Assembly (NCBI RefSeq): GCF_014203095.1
Contig: NZ_JACHIG010000014.1
Coordinates: forward strand, 33,591-97,590
Direction: 5' to 3'
Origin: Prosthecobacter vanneervenii
Lineage (GTDB): Bacteria > Verrucomicrobiota > Verrucomicrobiia > Verrucomicrobiales > Verrucomicrobiaceae
DNA: 64,000 nucleotides
Below are positions 44,119 to 53,819 of this stretch, one piece after another. The position numbers and the translations under genes are program-made. Within the stretch, counting starts at the first letter, position 1; every line of letters begins with the position of its first letter. The notes under the pieces were generated by a model that was given only the letters and a program-made list of their open reading frames with translations, did no database searches and was not told the DNA's origin.

Positions 44119-45405
44119 TCACACCGGCAGCGTGGTGCCAGGAATGGCCACAGGATACCAGCCGTCGGCATCGGGTTTGACCGGTGGCTCAGTCTGCCAG
44201 GTGATGTTGTCAGGGGCCAGTTTTTCCTGGGAATTCAGCGCCTGCTCCCAGGTGATGACCTGTCCGGTGTAGGTGGCCATGCGGCCCATCACTCCCATGA
44301 GGGAGCTGTAGGCGGCGTATTCGGCATCGATGCGCACCTTGCCGGTGCGGATGTTTTCAAAGAAGGCGTCGTGCTCAAGCTGATAGGCGTCGTTTTTGAT
44401 GCGCGTGCGCTTGCCGCCCGGAGGCTGGCCATTGATGAGGAAGCGGCCGCCATCGCCGAGATCGGCCACGCCCTTGGTGCCGTGGAAGTGCTCGCTGACA
44501 CTACGCGCGCATTTGCCGCCGATCTGGCAGCACTGGCTGAGCAGGCGGTAGCCGCCTTCGTATTCAAACTCCACGGTGTGGTGGTCAAAGATGGTGCCGT
44601 TTTCGCGTTTGTTGCGCACAGAGCGTCCGCCCTGGCCCACGGCGCGCAGGGGCATCCGGCCCTGCACCGCCCAGTTGGCCACGTCGAGGTTGTGGCAGTG
44701 CTGCTCCAGGATGTGGTCTCCGCTCATCCAGGTGAAGAAATACCAGTTTCTGATCTGGTAGTGCATCTCGCTCTCTCCGGGCTGGCGTGGAAAGCCGGGG
44801 CGGGAGGTGCCGTTCCAGTACACGCGGCCAAAGAGCAGGTCGCCGATCTCGCCGCCGTGGAGGCGCTGCATCATGTCGATGTAGGCGGGATCGTAGCGGC
44901 GCTGAAAGCCCACGCAGACATTGAGGTTCTTCTTTTTGGCCTCTTCCGCAGCGGCCAGCACACGGCGCACGCCTGCGGCATCCACGGCCACGGGCTTTTC
45001 CATGAACACATGCTTTCCCGCCTTCACGGCCTGCTCAAACAAAAACGGCCTCGGCCCCGGCGGCGTGCCGATGAGCACCACATCCGCGATCTGCATGACC
45101 TTGCTCCAGTCCTCAAACTGCGTGAAGACCTGGTCCGGCGGCACGTCCACCTGGCCCTCGTGTTTCTGCTTGAGGATGTCGAGCGCGGCCTGGGCCTTGC
45201 CTTCGAGCGGGTCCAGCACGGCCACGAGCTTGATGGTGGAGCCTGCGGAGAGCGCCTGATTGCAGGCACCGGTGCCGCGGCCGCCGCAGCCGATGAGGGC
45301 TATCTTGATGTCGCTGCTGCCACCGGAGGCAAAGGCATGCGTGGCGGCAGACATGGCCGCTGCGGTGGTGGTGGCGAGGAAGGAGCGGCGCGTGGGAGTG
45401 TCCAT
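44119..45405 (-). CDS. Tat-exported Gfo/Idh/MocA family oxidoreductase
   Basis: From the ATG at 45405 the protein has 428 residues with a twin-arginine signal (PTRRSFLATTTAAAMSAATH). IALIGCGGRGTGACNQAL is the Rossmann motif, HVFMEKPVAVDAAGVRRVLA holds the EKP catalytic motif and GFQRRYDPAY and GDHILEQHCHNLDVANW are typical of the large Gfo/Idh group of Planctomycetes-Verrucomicrobia that act on sugars outside the cytoplasm. The sugar is unknown. The 112 codons upstream in the frame are not used, because the Tat signal marks the start. It is divergent from the DUF1800 gene and follows repeat copy A2. Confidence 0.88.
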   Translation of the reverse strand: MDTPTRRSFLATTTAAAMSAATHAFASGGSSDIKIALIGCGGRGTGACNQALSAGSTIKLVAVLDPLEGKAQAALDILKQKHEGQVDVPPDQVFTQFEDWSKVMQIADVVLIGTPPGPRPFLFEQAVKAGKHVFMEKPVAVDAAGVRRVLAAAEEAKKKNLNVCVGFQRRYDPAYIDMMQRLHGGEIGDLLFGRVYWNGTSRPGFPRQPGESEMHYQIRNWYFFTWMSGDHILEQHCHNLDVANWAVQGRMPLRAVGQGGRSVRNKRENGTIFDHHTVEFEYEGGYRLLSQCCQIGGKCARSVSEHFHGTKGVADLGDGGRFLINGQPPGGKRTRIKNDAYQLEHDAFFENIRTGKVRIDAEYAAYSSLMGVMGRMATYTGQVITWEQALNSQEKLAPDNITWQTEPPVKPDADGWYPVAIPGTTLPV

Positions 45406-45691
45406 GGCTGGCGTGGGTGCAGAGAGGCGGAAACGCGTGTGTGGGGTGTATATTTCAACACGGTCATCCCTTTGCTGGGGCAGAATCCGGACACTGTGAG
45501 AAAGATGAAGACGGGGATGGAGCCGCTGGACGCAGCATGCCAGCGCCCCGCAAAAGAAAGTGGTGGAAGGGGTGATATGGAAATCCACCCCGATGGTGCA
45601 GCTCAAGGCGAAAGAGAAAGAGACCCTGAAGACAAACTGGGTTCTTCGTATTAGGCTTGCCGTCGGGGGAAATCTAAGATTCACTCGCCTT
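45406..45691. other. Divergent promoter region, no gene seen
   Basis: This 286-bp gap between the divergent Gfo/Idh and DUF1800 genes must contain both promoters. Frames from both genes extend into it but without family similarity. A short hairpin (GGGGTG / CACCCC near 45573-45597) is the only visible structure. Confidence 0.45.
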
Positions 45692-47335
45692 ATGCCTGCC
45701 ACTGATGCGCCTTCTGATCTCCGCCGCTGGGTGAACCGCACGACGTTTGGCGTCTCGCCTGCGCTGCTGGAGGAGGTGACATCTGCCGGATGGGAAGGCT
45801 GGGTTCAGTCGCAGCTGGCTCCGAATGACAAGGCTGACTCAGACTGCCTGAAGCGCCTGAAAAATCTCCGGCTGCACATTGAATATGACGTGCAGCCCAT
45901 GACGACCGCCGCTGCTGCGGGCACCAAGCCCATGATGACGGCGAAGGCCGCAGTCAAGGTGAACGAGGACCGTCCGCTGAAGCTGCTGGACCAGCCGCTG
46001 GAAAAGACCTTTTCCATGTATGGCGTAAATGAGGTGGACTACGTGGAAAAGAGCCGCGCCATGGAGGAGGTGATGATGTCCGCGCTGCTGCGTGCCGTGC
46101 ACAGCCGCTGGCAGGTGCGCGAGATGCTGGTGGAGTTCTGGCACAACCACTTCAACGTGAACGCGGAGAAGGACGAGTCCGTGCTGCTGGCCATGCCCGC
46201 CTATGACCGCGATGTGATCCGGGCGCAGGCGCTGGGAAATTTCCGCGCCATGCTGCAGGGCGTGGCACAGAGCGCGGCCATGCTTTTCTATCTGGATGGT
46301 GTGGAGAGCAAGGCCAGTCCGGCGAATGAGAACTTTGCCCGCGAGCTCTTCGAGCTGCACACCTTTGGGGCTAGAAACTACCTCAACCATCTGTGCACCA
46401 AGTGGCGCGAGGTGCCCGGCGCACTGGAAGGCAAACCGGCGGGCTACATCGACCAGGACGTGTACGAGGCCGCGCGCGCCTTCACGGGGTGGACGGTGGA
46501 AAATGGCAATGAGGATGACGATGGCGTCAAGCGGCCCAACACCGGCAGGTTCATGGTGCGTGAGGCCTGGCACGATCCCTACCAGAAGCGCGTGCTCGGC
46601 GTGGAGTTTGACTCCCAGCGTCCGGCGCTGGAGGACGGTCTGCGGGTCATTGACCTCGTGGCGCGGCATCCGGCTACAGCGCACTTTATTTCTGAAAAGC
46701 TCTGCCGCCGCTTCGTCAGCGACGAGCCGCCGGAGACGCTGGTCAAAAAAGCGGCGGCGGAATTCACGGCTGCGCTGGATGCGCCGGATCAGATCGCGCG
46801 TGTGATGAAGGTGATCCTTCTGAGCCCGGAATACCGCAGTGCTCCGGCCACGAAGTTCAAACGCCCGCTGGAGTTTCTGGCGGGTTACCTGCGCGCCGTG
46901 GGCGCTGACTTCGCGCCGCGCATGGATGTGGTCTACCAGCTGGATGAGATGGGGCAGCGCCTCTTCCGCTGGCCCACGCCCACGGGGCATCCGGACAGCA
47001 GCGGCTACTGGCAGAGCGGCACCTTCCTGCTGCGGCGGTGGAATCTGCCGCTGGTGCTGCGGGATGAGAGCTGGAAGGGCATCGCCGCATTTCATTTTCT
47101 CACGCTGACACCCGCGGACTGCACCACGGCGGGTCAGGTGCTGGACCACTGGAGCGGGCGGCTGCTGGGCGGCAAAGTCGAAGGCCAAAGCCGTGCGGCG
47201 CTGCTGCAGGTGCTGATGGATGATGACGACGCCAAAGACGACAGCGAATTCAGCGGAGACGACAAGGACCGCGACGCACGCATCGGCTCATGCGTGGCGC
47301 TGATCGCGGCATCGCCGGAGTTTCAGTATCGTTGA
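45692..47335 (+). CDS. DUF1800 domain protein
   Basis: From the ATG at 45692 the protein has 547 residues, beginning LRRWVNRTTFGVSPALLEEV, the usual start of DUF1800. Further family stretches are MLVEFWHNHFNVNAEKDE, RAMLQGVAQSAAMLFYLDG, NENFARELFELHTFGARNYL and AARAFTGWTVENGN. DUF1800 and DUF1501 genes occur as pairs and are thought to act together on the cell surface, though no reaction is known. The protein has no signal peptide. The DUF1501 gene starts 23 bp after its stop codon, so the two form an operon. The chosen start excludes 44 upstream codons without similarity. Confidence 0.9.
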   Translation: MPATDAPSDLRRWVNRTTFGVSPALLEEVTSAGWEGWVQSQLAPNDKADSDCLKRLKNLRLHIEYDVQPMTTAAAAGTKPMMTAKAAVKVNEDRPLKLLDQPLEKTFSMYGVNEVDYVEKSRAMEEVMMSALLRAVHSRWQVREMLVEFWHNHFNVNAEKDESVLLAMPAYDRDVIRAQALGNFRAMLQGVAQSAAMLFYLDGVESKASPANENFARELFELHTFGARNYLNHLCTKWREVPGALEGKPAGYIDQDVYEAARAFTGWTVENGNEDDDGVKRPNTGRFMVREAWHDPYQKRVLGVEFDSQRPALEDGLRVIDLVARHPATAHFISEKLCRRFVSDEPPETLVKKAAAEFTAALDAPDQIARVMKVILLSPEYRSAPATKFKRPLEFLAGYLRAVGADFAPRMDVVYQLDEMGQRLFRWPTPTGHPDSSGYWQSGTFLLRRWNLPLVLRDESWKGIAAFHFLTLTPADCTTAGQVLDHWSGRLLGGKVEGQSRAALLQVLMDDDDAKDDSEFSGDDKDRDARIGSCVALIAASPEFQYR

Positions 47336-47358
47336 TTCAATCGCATGCAGATCTTTTT

Positions 47359-48624
47359 ATGAACACGAACGCACATTCACTCACCCGCCGTGCGCTGCTG
47401 CGCGGGGCGCTCGGCACCTCGTGTCTCGCGCTGGGTGGCGGCATCCAGCGGCTGGCCTTTGCCGAAGACAGCTCCGCAGCCTCCGGGCGCGATCTGCTGG
47501 TGACGATCTTTCTACGCGGTGGCTGCGATGGGCTGGGCGTGCTGGCCCCGGTGGATGATGCGCACTACCGCGCGGCGCGGCTGGCCTCTCTGCGCATCGT
47601 GGAGAAAGGGGAGCGCCCGGGGCTCGCCATCAAAAACGGCCCCACGGACCAGGACTGGCGGCTGCACCCTGATGCTGCACCGCTGCGGGAGCTGTATGAG
47701 CACGGAGATCTGGCTCTGATCCACGCCTGCGGTCTGAAGAACGGCACGCGCAGCCACTTTGATGCTCAGGACATGATGGAGCGCGGCATCAACGAGCAGA
47801 AACACCTCGGGCTCGGCACCGGCTGGCTTACCCGCTTGCTGGAGACACTGCCCGGCACCGGAATGCTGCCGGGGCTGAGCGCGGACGGGGCCATGCCCGT
47901 GTCCCTGCTGGGCAGCACGCATGCAGCGGCCATCACCAACCTGCAGGACTTCAACTACTACGGCGATGACCGCCAGATGCGGGCGCTGCGCCTCATGCAT
48001 GCGCAGAGCAGTGAAAAGGGCGCGGGCGGAAACCGCATGCTGACCCTGTTGCAGGAGGTGACGAAAAAGCTCCCCAAAAAACCGGACGGCAGTGTGGCCG
48101 GCTACGTGCCTGCCAAGGGGGTGACCTATCCCGAGAATGAGTTTTCGAATGCCCTCAGGACTGTGGCGCAGCTGGCCAAAATGGAGATGGGCCTGCAGGT
48201 GGCCGCGCTGAACTATGGCGACTGGGACACGCACTCGGGGCAGGATTACCGCCTGAATGATCTGGTGGCCAATCTGGCCGGGCCGCTGCACGCCTTCTAC
48301 GCCGACATCTCCGCCCAGCGTCAGCGCACCACCATCGTGATCATGAGCGAGTTTGGCCGCCGGCTGAAATCGAATGAGAGCGGCGGCACGGATCACGGCC
48401 ACGGCAATCTGATGTGGGTGCTGGGCAGCGGCATCAAAGGCGGGCGCTGCCACGGCACGTGGCCCGGGCTGGCAAACGGCCAGCTCGATGAGCATGCAGA
48501 TCTGGCCATCACCACGGACTACCGCGAGGTGCTCGGGGAGGTGCTGCAGGCCCGCATGCGCGGGGCGGACGTGGGAAAAGTTTTTCCAGGCTTCAAAGCC
48601 GGACGGTCCCTGGGACTGGTGTGA
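47359..48624 (+). CDS. DUF1501 domain protein, Tat-exported
   Basis: This 421-residue protein begins with a twin-arginine signal (LTRRALLRGALGTSCLALGG) and belongs to the DUF1501 family, an alkaline-phosphatase-like fold. Typical stretches are LLVTIFLRGGCDGLGVLAPV, YGDWDTHSGQDYRLNDLV, IVIMSEFGRRLKSNESGGTD and HGHGNLMWVLGSGIKGGR; the Asp-His and Glu-Phe-Gly-Arg positions would bind metals. The reaction is not known, although sulfatase or phosphatase-like chemistry is suspected. It is the partner of the DUF1800 gene just upstream. Confidence 0.9.
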   Translation: MNTNAHSLTRRALLRGALGTSCLALGGGIQRLAFAEDSSAASGRDLLVTIFLRGGCDGLGVLAPVDDAHYRAARLASLRIVEKGERPGLAIKNGPTDQDWRLHPDAAPLRELYEHGDLALIHACGLKNGTRSHFDAQDMMERGINEQKHLGLGTGWLTRLLETLPGTGMLPGLSADGAMPVSLLGSTHAAAITNLQDFNYYGDDRQMRALRLMHAQSSEKGAGGNRMLTLLQEVTKKLPKKPDGSVAGYVPAKGVTYPENEFSNALRTVAQLAKMEMGLQVAALNYGDWDTHSGQDYRLNDLVANLAGPLHAFYADISAQRQRTTIVIMSEFGRRLKSNESGGTDHGHGNLMWVLGSGIKGGRCHGTWPGLANGQLDEHADLAITTDYREVLGEVLQARMRGADVGKVFPGFKAGRSLGLV

Positions 48625-48733
48625 TCCGCAGCCCGGGCGGGAATATTGCTGAAAAAACGCGATACTTTTTTTCGTGCTTTCCCAAAGCGACCCGCTAACC
48701 TCGCGGCCTCGTTTCCCTAAACAAGCACTCACC

Positions 48734-49762
48734 ATGAGCTACTCCTCACCCAAACTTCACAATGCAATGTGGCCCGGACTCGTCGGCAAAGGCGATGGCG
48801 AAGGCCAGGAACCCCCGATCAGCCTGGAAAAGATGCTGGACCTCACGGCTGCCGCAAATGTGAACGGCCAGAAGTTTGAGGGCATTGACTACTTCCTCTT
48901 CCTGCCGCACACCAATCCTGAGGCCAGCGACGACGAGATCAAGAAGATCGCCGACCTGATTGCGGGCAAGGGCTTCAGCGTGGGCTCCCTGGTGGCCCCC
49001 GTGTGGCCGGGCACCGTGGGTGATTCCGCCATGGGCGACGACGCCCAGCAGGAGAAATTCCTCAGCGCGGTGAAGATGGCCTGCCGCATCGCCAAGATCT
49101 TCAACAACCACGGCGTGCGCAAGTATGGCGTGATCCGCATCGACTCCGCTGAATTTGGCGTGGGCAAGTGGCGCGAAAATCCGAAGGCCAACACGGCCCG
49201 CATCGTGGACACCTTCAAGAAGGCCGCCCAGATCGCCGCCGACAATGGCGAGCGCCTGGCCGCCGAAGGCGAAATCTGCTGGGCTGGCATGCACTCCTGG
49301 AAGGACATGCTGGACGTGCTGGAAGGCGTGGGCATGCCAAACGCCCTGGGCTTCCAGGCCGACCTGGCCCACACCTACCTCTACACCCTGGGCTACAACG
49401 CCCCCGAGCACGCCCTGCTCAAGGAAGGCTACAGCGACGCCGAATTCTGGGCCGCCTATGAGAAGATGACCGACGCGCTCCGCCCCTGGACGATCGACTT
49501 CCACGTGGCGCAGAACGACGGCACCGTGCACGGCGCCGGCTCCCACGACAAGACCGGCAAGCACTGCCGCGCTGACGATCCGAACGGCAAGCTGGACATC
49601 ACCAAGGCCTCCGGCTACTGGCTCAAGGACGCCGCCGCTCGTGGCATCAAGCACATCTGCTGGGATGGCTGCATGTTCCCGAACGCCGTGCTGGAAACGC
49701 CAGACACCTGGAACAAGATCCTGGACGCCATGATCAAGGTGCGCGACGCCCACGGCTGGTAA
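48734..49762 (+). CDS. Sugar phosphate isomerase/epimerase-like TIM barrel
   Basis: From the ATG at 48734 the protein has 342 residues of the xylose isomerase-like TIM barrel superfamily. Visible features are [20 protein letters not shown], a Glu in [32 protein letters not shown] and [20 protein letters not shown], where Glu, Asp and His would hold a divalent metal. The substrate is unknown; related Verrucomicrobia-Planctomycetes genes sit with Gfo/Idh enzymes in sugar pathways, as here. Its codons are strongly biased to C-ending forms, suggesting high expression. A clean terminator follows. Confidence 0.82.
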   Translation: MSYSSPKLHNAMWPGLVGKGDGEGQEPPISLEKMLDLTAAANVNGQKFEGIDYFLFLPHTNPEASDDEIKKIADLIAGKGFSVGSLVAPVWPGTVGDSAMGDDAQQEKFLSAVKMACRIAKIFNNHGVRKYGVIRIDSAEFGVGKWRENPKANTARIVDTFKKAAQIAADNGERLAAEGEICWAGMHSWKDMLDVLEGVGMPNALGFQADLAHTYLYTLGYNAPEHALLKEGYSDAEFWAAYEKMTDALRPWTIDFHVAQNDGTVHGAGSHDKTGKHCRADDPNGKLDITKASGYWLKDAAARGIKHICWDGCMFPNAVLETPDTWNKILDAMIKVRDAHGW

Positions 49763-49794
49763 ACCCAGGCCCGCAGGCTGAACTGCTCAAATCC

Positions 49795-49833
49795 AACGCC
49801 GCAGAGTTTCACCGCTCTGCGGCGTTTTGTTTT
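49795..49833 (+). terminator. Intrinsic terminator after the isomerase-like gene
   Basis: AACGCCGCAGAG (49795-49806) pairs perfectly with CTCTGCGGCGTT (49815-49826) across an 8-base loop, followed by TTGTTTT. This is the best intrinsic terminator in the window and ends 13 bp before the next start codon. Confidence 0.92.
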
Positions 49834-49845
49834 CACCACCACCGC

Positions 49846-50562
49846 ATGCATCGTCTCCTTGTCATGCTGCTCATGCTGGCCTCCTGTGCGCGCATGAGCG
49901 CCCCTGTGAAGCTGCCGCCTGAGTTTGCCGCCGTGCTGCCGAAAGCATGCCGGCAGGTGCTGCATGTGGCTGCGGCAGACCCGCAGACCTCGGCGGCGGA
50001 GCTGAGGATGCTGGAACGCGTGGCGGGGGATGAATGGCATGCGGCGGGGGCGGGCATCAAAGTACGCATCGGCCGCAATGGCATGGCCTGGGGGCATGGT
50101 GAATTCGGGCTCAAGGCACCGGAGGGCTGGCGAATCAAAAAGGAAGGCGATGGCTGCGCACCGGCGGGTGTGTTTCGCATCACGCAGGCGTTTGGAGATG
50201 GACCCAAGCCAGGCTGGATGAAGCTGCCTTATCTGCCATGCAGCGCGCACCACTGGGGCATCGATGATGTGAACTCCAGGCACTACAACCAGATCGTGGA
50301 TGATCGTGTGGTGGCGTGTGACTGGACCGGGCCGGAGACGATGGTGCCGAGCAGCGGCTGCTACCGGCTGGGCGCGGAGATCGCGCATAATCCTCACCAC
50401 ACACCGGGTCTGGGCTCCTGCATTTTTATGCATATCTGGCTGGGGAAAAACACGGGCACGGCTGGGTGCACGGCCATGGCTGAAATCAATTTGAGCAAGG
50501 TGCTGGCCTGGCTGGACCCAGCGGCGCAGCCCTGTCTGGTGCAGGGGGTGGTGAGGCCGTGA
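49846..50562 (+). CDS. L,D-transpeptidase-like (YkuD) lipoprotein
   Basis: This 238-residue protein has a lipobox (LLMLASCA, Cys14) and a divergent YkuD-type domain. GVFRITQAFGDGPKPGW is the family-typical middle strand, and GSCIFMHIWLGKNTGTAGCT has the His and Cys of the active site in the order H-x(n)-G-x-x-G-C. This subgroup is the L,D-transpeptidase catalytic-domain family of short lipoproteins. The protein would be an envelope enzyme acting on peptidoglycan. An independent transcription unit is likely because of the terminator upstream. It runs to within about 110 bp of the DNRLRE gene. Confidence 0.78.
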   Translation: MHRLLVMLLMLASCARMSAPVKLPPEFAAVLPKACRQVLHVAAADPQTSAAELRMLERVAGDEWHAAGAGIKVRIGRNGMAWGHGEFGLKAPEGWRIKKEGDGCAPAGVFRITQAFGDGPKPGWMKLPYLPCSAHHWGIDDVNSRHYNQIVDDRVVACDWTGPETMVPSSGCYRLGAEIAHNPHHTPGLGSCIFMHIWLGKNTGTAGCTAMAEINLSKVLAWLDPAAQPCLVQGVVRP

Positions 50563-50675
50563 CATGCGGTGCTGCGCGTGAAATGTGCCGAGGGGGCGTG
50601 GCGTTGGTTTGGGGCTGCCTGCGGCGGGCGTCTGCCGGGCTGCGGCGTGTGTTTCCAACTTTGTTTTTTCCTGCC

Positions 50676-53090
50676 ATGAAGATGTCTGTGTTTCTGCGAC
50701 GAGGTGGTTTTGCAGCGGTAATGCTGATGACGGTGCTGCTGCGTGCACAGGAGCCGGTAGCCGGACAGCGGGCGGAGGTGACGCGGGATCTGTGGGTGTC
50801 GGCCTACCCGACGGAGGTGGAGGGCAGCAACGGGGGCTCGCCCCGGCTGAAGCTGAAGGGGATTCAGGAGTTCTTTCTGGTGGATCTCGATGCCGCGCCC
50901 CTGAAAGGCCGCAGGGTGCGCAAAGCGCAGCTGCATGTGCGGCTGCAGAGCAAGGAGCATCCGCTGGGGCGCACGACGGTGTCCACCATGGCGGAGGAGT
51001 GGCATGAGGGTAATGGCACAGGCTACCAGAAAGTGGTGGGGGCCAGCTCCTTTGCCTGGGCGCGCACCGGCGAGGCGCGCTGGGCCAAGGACGCGCCGGA
51101 CATGACGGCGGTGATCAATGGCGAGGGCGGCTCGCTGTGGGGCTTTGGGGAGGCGAGCGCGCCGGATGCCGAGGGCTGGCAGGTGATCCCGGTGGCGCCC
51201 GAGGTGGTGCAGGCACGCATTGACGGCAAGTCGTTCGGCTTTGCGGTGATGGACGATGTGGGCAGCGAGTATGAGCGCGAGGGGAACTCGTTTAAGTACC
51301 TGCCGCAGCTGAACCGCTACGTGAGCAGCCGTGAAGACCGGCGGGACAGCCGGCCGTTTTTTACGCTGTGGCTGGAGGACGCTTATTCCGGGTCCAAGAT
51401 GGTGAATGCGCCTGCAAAAGCGGGGCCGGTGCAGCCGGTGGAGCTGCCGCCGCTGGTGGCTGATGAAGGAGTGGATGAGGCGCTGCCGCTAGTGTGCCGG
51501 GACGAGTATGGCGAGCCGCTGAAGGCACTGCGGCTGCATGCGGCCAAGGGGGAGGCGGTGGGCTTCATGCTGAGTGCGCGGCCTGCGGAGGTGCAGGTGG
51601 TGCTGCCAGGTGTGGAGGTGCGGCTGCATGCGCTGCCGCTGGCGGGTGGGGTGCAGGACCCGCTGGTGCCTGCGGGGCGCAAGGCAGACGGCACGGGAGC
51701 GGATGCGCAGGCGCTGGCTGCGGCGGACACGTATGTGGAGCTGCGCGTGCCGAAGTCGGCCACGGCAGGCGGGTGCACGGGCTCGGTGAGCGTGGCGGGG
51801 CGAACCGCGCCACTGCGGCTGCAGGTGTGGAATTTCACGCTGCCGGACAGGCTGTCCTTTCTGGCGCAGATGAATGCGTACGGGCTGCCAGGACATGTGA
51901 GGGAGTATTACCGGCTGGCACACGAGCACCGCACGGTGCTGAATCAGCTGCCCTATGGCTGGACGGGGAAACTGGATGAGCCGCAGCCGGTGATCGGTGC
52001 GGACGGGCGCTGGGACTGGCGGGCGTATGACGAGGCCTTTGGCCCGCTGCTGGACGGCAGCGCGTTTGAGGGACTGCCGCGTGCGGGCGTGCCGGTGGAC
52101 GCGTGGTACCTGATGCTGAACGAGAACTGGCCGATGAAGCATGACGCGCACTTTCGCGGCGGCTACTGGATCGAGGACGCGTATGACACGGGCTACTGGC
52201 AGGAGTTTCGGCAGTCTGCGGCGGAGGTGGCGCGGCACTTTGAGGAGAAGGGCTGGACGGAGCCGATGGTGGAGTTTTACCTGAACAACAAGGTGTACTT
52301 CAAAAAGGATGACTGGCGGAAGTGCACGGCGGCGTGGGTGTTTGATGAGCCGATGCAGACGCAGGATTTCTGGGCGCTGCGGCGGTTTGGGCTGGAGTTC
52401 TGGGCGGCGGTGGAGCCGTGGCATAAGGTGCGGCTGTGCTACCGGGCGGACATCTCGCGCCCGCAGTGGCAGCGGGATCTGCTGGACCACTGCGTGAATG
52501 TGGAGGTGGTGAGCGGGGCGCTGCGCACCTGGTGGCCGCGTGTGAGCCGCCGCGCGGAGCAGTGTGGAAACCTGTACTACATGTACGGCAGCGCCAGCGC
52601 GCCGGGCACGCCCTGCTGGGCCAATGCGGCGTGGTGCGTGGAGGCATGGGGCCTGGGCGCCGATGGCGTGGTGCCGTGGAATACGATCGGGGACAAGGCC
52701 GCGTGGCAGAAGCCGACGGAGACCTCGCTGCTTTATCCCACCGACCAGGGGCCGCTGCCGGGCGTGCGCATGCTGTCCTTCCGCGCGGGTCAGCAACTGG
52801 TGGAGTACCTGACGCAATACACCGCGCTGTGCGGGCACTCGCGTGCCGAGGTGATGGCGGCGGTGCGTGCGCTGCCGGGACTGACGGCCACGCTGGTGAA
52901 GAAATCAGAAGATGATGCGGGGAGATCCCAGTTTGGCGAGCAGACGCACGCGGCGCTGCAAAGCCTGCGGCTGCGCCTGGGCCAGTGGCTGGATGCCAAG
53001 GCCCCGCCTGCACGCGAGCGCTGGCATGATCCACGGCCTGCGAGGGCGGAGTTTAAAAAAGCCCGACAGGTGGAGGTGGTGAAGCCGTGA
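50676..53090 (+). CDS. Secreted DNRLRE and DUF4091-like glycosidase family protein
   Basis: From the ATG at 50676 the protein has 804 residues with a signal peptide (GGFAAVMLMTVLLRAQ). The N-terminus (about 30-210) is a DNRLRE/CBM96-like beta-sandwich (LWVSAYPTEVEGSNGGSPRL, VRKAQLHVRLQSKE). A middle beta region (about 250-410) and a TIM-barrel-like C-terminal half follow, with AAWVFDEPMQTQDFWALRRF, where Asp-Glu is a plausible acid, and WNTIGDKAAW; these fit DUF4091-type glycoside hydrolase-like proteins. The substrate is not known. The upstream 39 codons in the same frame are Arg/Cys-rich and not used. Confidence 0.72.
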   Translation: MKMSVFLRRGGFAAVMLMTVLLRAQEPVAGQRAEVTRDLWVSAYPTEVEGSNGGSPRLKLKGIQEFFLVDLDAAPLKGRRVRKAQLHVRLQSKEHPLGRTTVSTMAEEWHEGNGTGYQKVVGASSFAWARTGEARWAKDAPDMTAVINGEGGSLWGFGEASAPDAEGWQVIPVAPEVVQARIDGKSFGFAVMDDVGSEYEREGNSFKYLPQLNRYVSSREDRRDSRPFFTLWLEDAYSGSKMVNAPAKAGPVQPVELPPLVADEGVDEALPLVCRDEYGEPLKALRLHAAKGEAVGFMLSARPAEVQVVLPGVEVRLHALPLAGGVQDPLVPAGRKADGTGADAQALAAADTYVELRVPKSATAGGCTGSVSVAGRTAPLRLQVWNFTLPDRLSFLAQMNAYGLPGHVREYYRLAHEHRTVLNQLPYGWTGKLDEPQPVIGADGRWDWRAYDEAFGPLLDGSAFEGLPRAGVPVDAWYLMLNENWPMKHDAHFRGGYWIEDAYDTGYWQEFRQSAAEVARHFEEKGWTEPMVEFYLNNKVYFKKDDWRKCTAAWVFDEPMQTQDFWALRRFGLEFWAAVEPWHKVRLCYRADISRPQWQRDLLDHCVNVEVVSGALRTWWPRVSRRAEQCGNLYYMYGSASAPGTPCWANAAWCVEAWGLGADGVVPWNTIGDKAAWQKPTETSLLYPTDQGPLPGVRMLSFRAGQQLVEYLTQYTALCGHSRAEVMAAVRALPGLTATLVKKSEDDAGRSQFGEQTHAALQSLRLRLGQWLDAKAPPARERWHDPRPARAEFKKARQVEVVKP

Positions 53091-53122
53091 GGTGAGATGG
53101 GCGCTTCTATCCTTCGTGCCAC

Positions 53123-53755
53123 TCAGCGGTACTCGATCACATCGCTGTTCTTGAAGCGCACCTTGGGCAGGGAGGCGTAGCGGTCGTCGGGGTGGCGGTA
53201 GCCGGCGGGGCAGAGGACAGCTGTGGTGAAGCCCTGGGCTTCGAGGCCGAGGAGTTCGTCGTACTTGTCCGGGGCAAAGCCTTCCATGGGGCAGGTGTCG
53301 ATATTCAGCAGCGCGGCAGCGGCCATGAACTGACCGAGGGCGATGTAGGCCTGCATCTTGGCCCATTCCGGGGTCATGTAGCCTGAGGCCAGCGTGCCGG
53401 TGAGCATTTTGCGAAAGCCTGCGAGCGCCTCGGGCGTGCCGCCGCGCACCTCGATCATGCGGGTGATGTTGGCGTCGATCTCGGGCTCGCCCATGCTGCG
53501 CTTGGTGGCCATGACCACGAGGTGGGAGCAGTCCGCCACCTGACGCTGACGCCAGGTGTGGGCCACGAGCTTTTCCCGCAGCTCCTGATCCTGCACGATG
53601 ATGAATTTCCACGGCTGCAGGCCGAAGCTGGACGGCGTAAGGATGAGAGACTCCTCCAGCGCGGCCCAGGTGTCTGCGGGGATCTTCTTGGTGGGGTCGA
53701 AGACTTTGGTGGCGTAGCGCCAGTTCAGGGCGGTGAGGAGTTCGGCGGTGGTCAT
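53123..53755 (-). CDS. Nitroreductase family NAD(P)H oxidoreductase
   Basis: From the ATG at 53755 the protein has 210 residues. It is a flavin-dependent nitroreductase of the NfsB type: ALNWRYATKVFDPTKKIP is the N-terminal FMN-binding region (Arg-Tyr-Ala-x-Lys), TPSSFGLQPWKFIIVQDQEL is the second FMN motif and GFTTAVLCPAGYRHPDDRYA the C-terminal one. These FMN proteins reduce nitroaromatics, quinones or related compounds in the cytoplasm. Upstream codons in the same frame are ignored because they run into the adjacent MITE-like element. Confidence 0.9.
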   Translation of the reverse strand: MTTAELLTALNWRYATKVFDPTKKIPADTWAALEESLILTPSSFGLQPWKFIIVQDQELREKLVAHTWRQRQVADCSHLVVMATKRSMGEPEIDANITRMIEVRGGTPEALAGFRKMLTGTLASGYMTPEWAKMQAYIALGQFMAAAALLNIDTCPMEGFAPDKYDELLGLEAQGFTTAVLCPAGYRHPDDRYASLPKVRFKNSDVIEYR

Positions 53756-53819
53756 CGGGCGCGAGTATGAAGTGACCCTTTCAGGATGAAAGCTGAAAGT
53801 TGGTGAGGGGCAGCGAACA

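Noticed and set aside
45406..45741. N-terminal extension of the Tat-exported Gfo/Idh gene
   Set aside because: The twin-arginine signal fixes the start at 45405. The 112 upstream codons have no similarity and overlap the DUF1800 start.
40807..49762. A complete named polysaccharide utilisation locus
   Set aside because: Sulfatase, ROK, Gfo/Idh and isomerase-like genes suggest sugar use, but no SusC/SusD, transporter or glycoside hydrolase family could be firmly linked, so no pathway is named.
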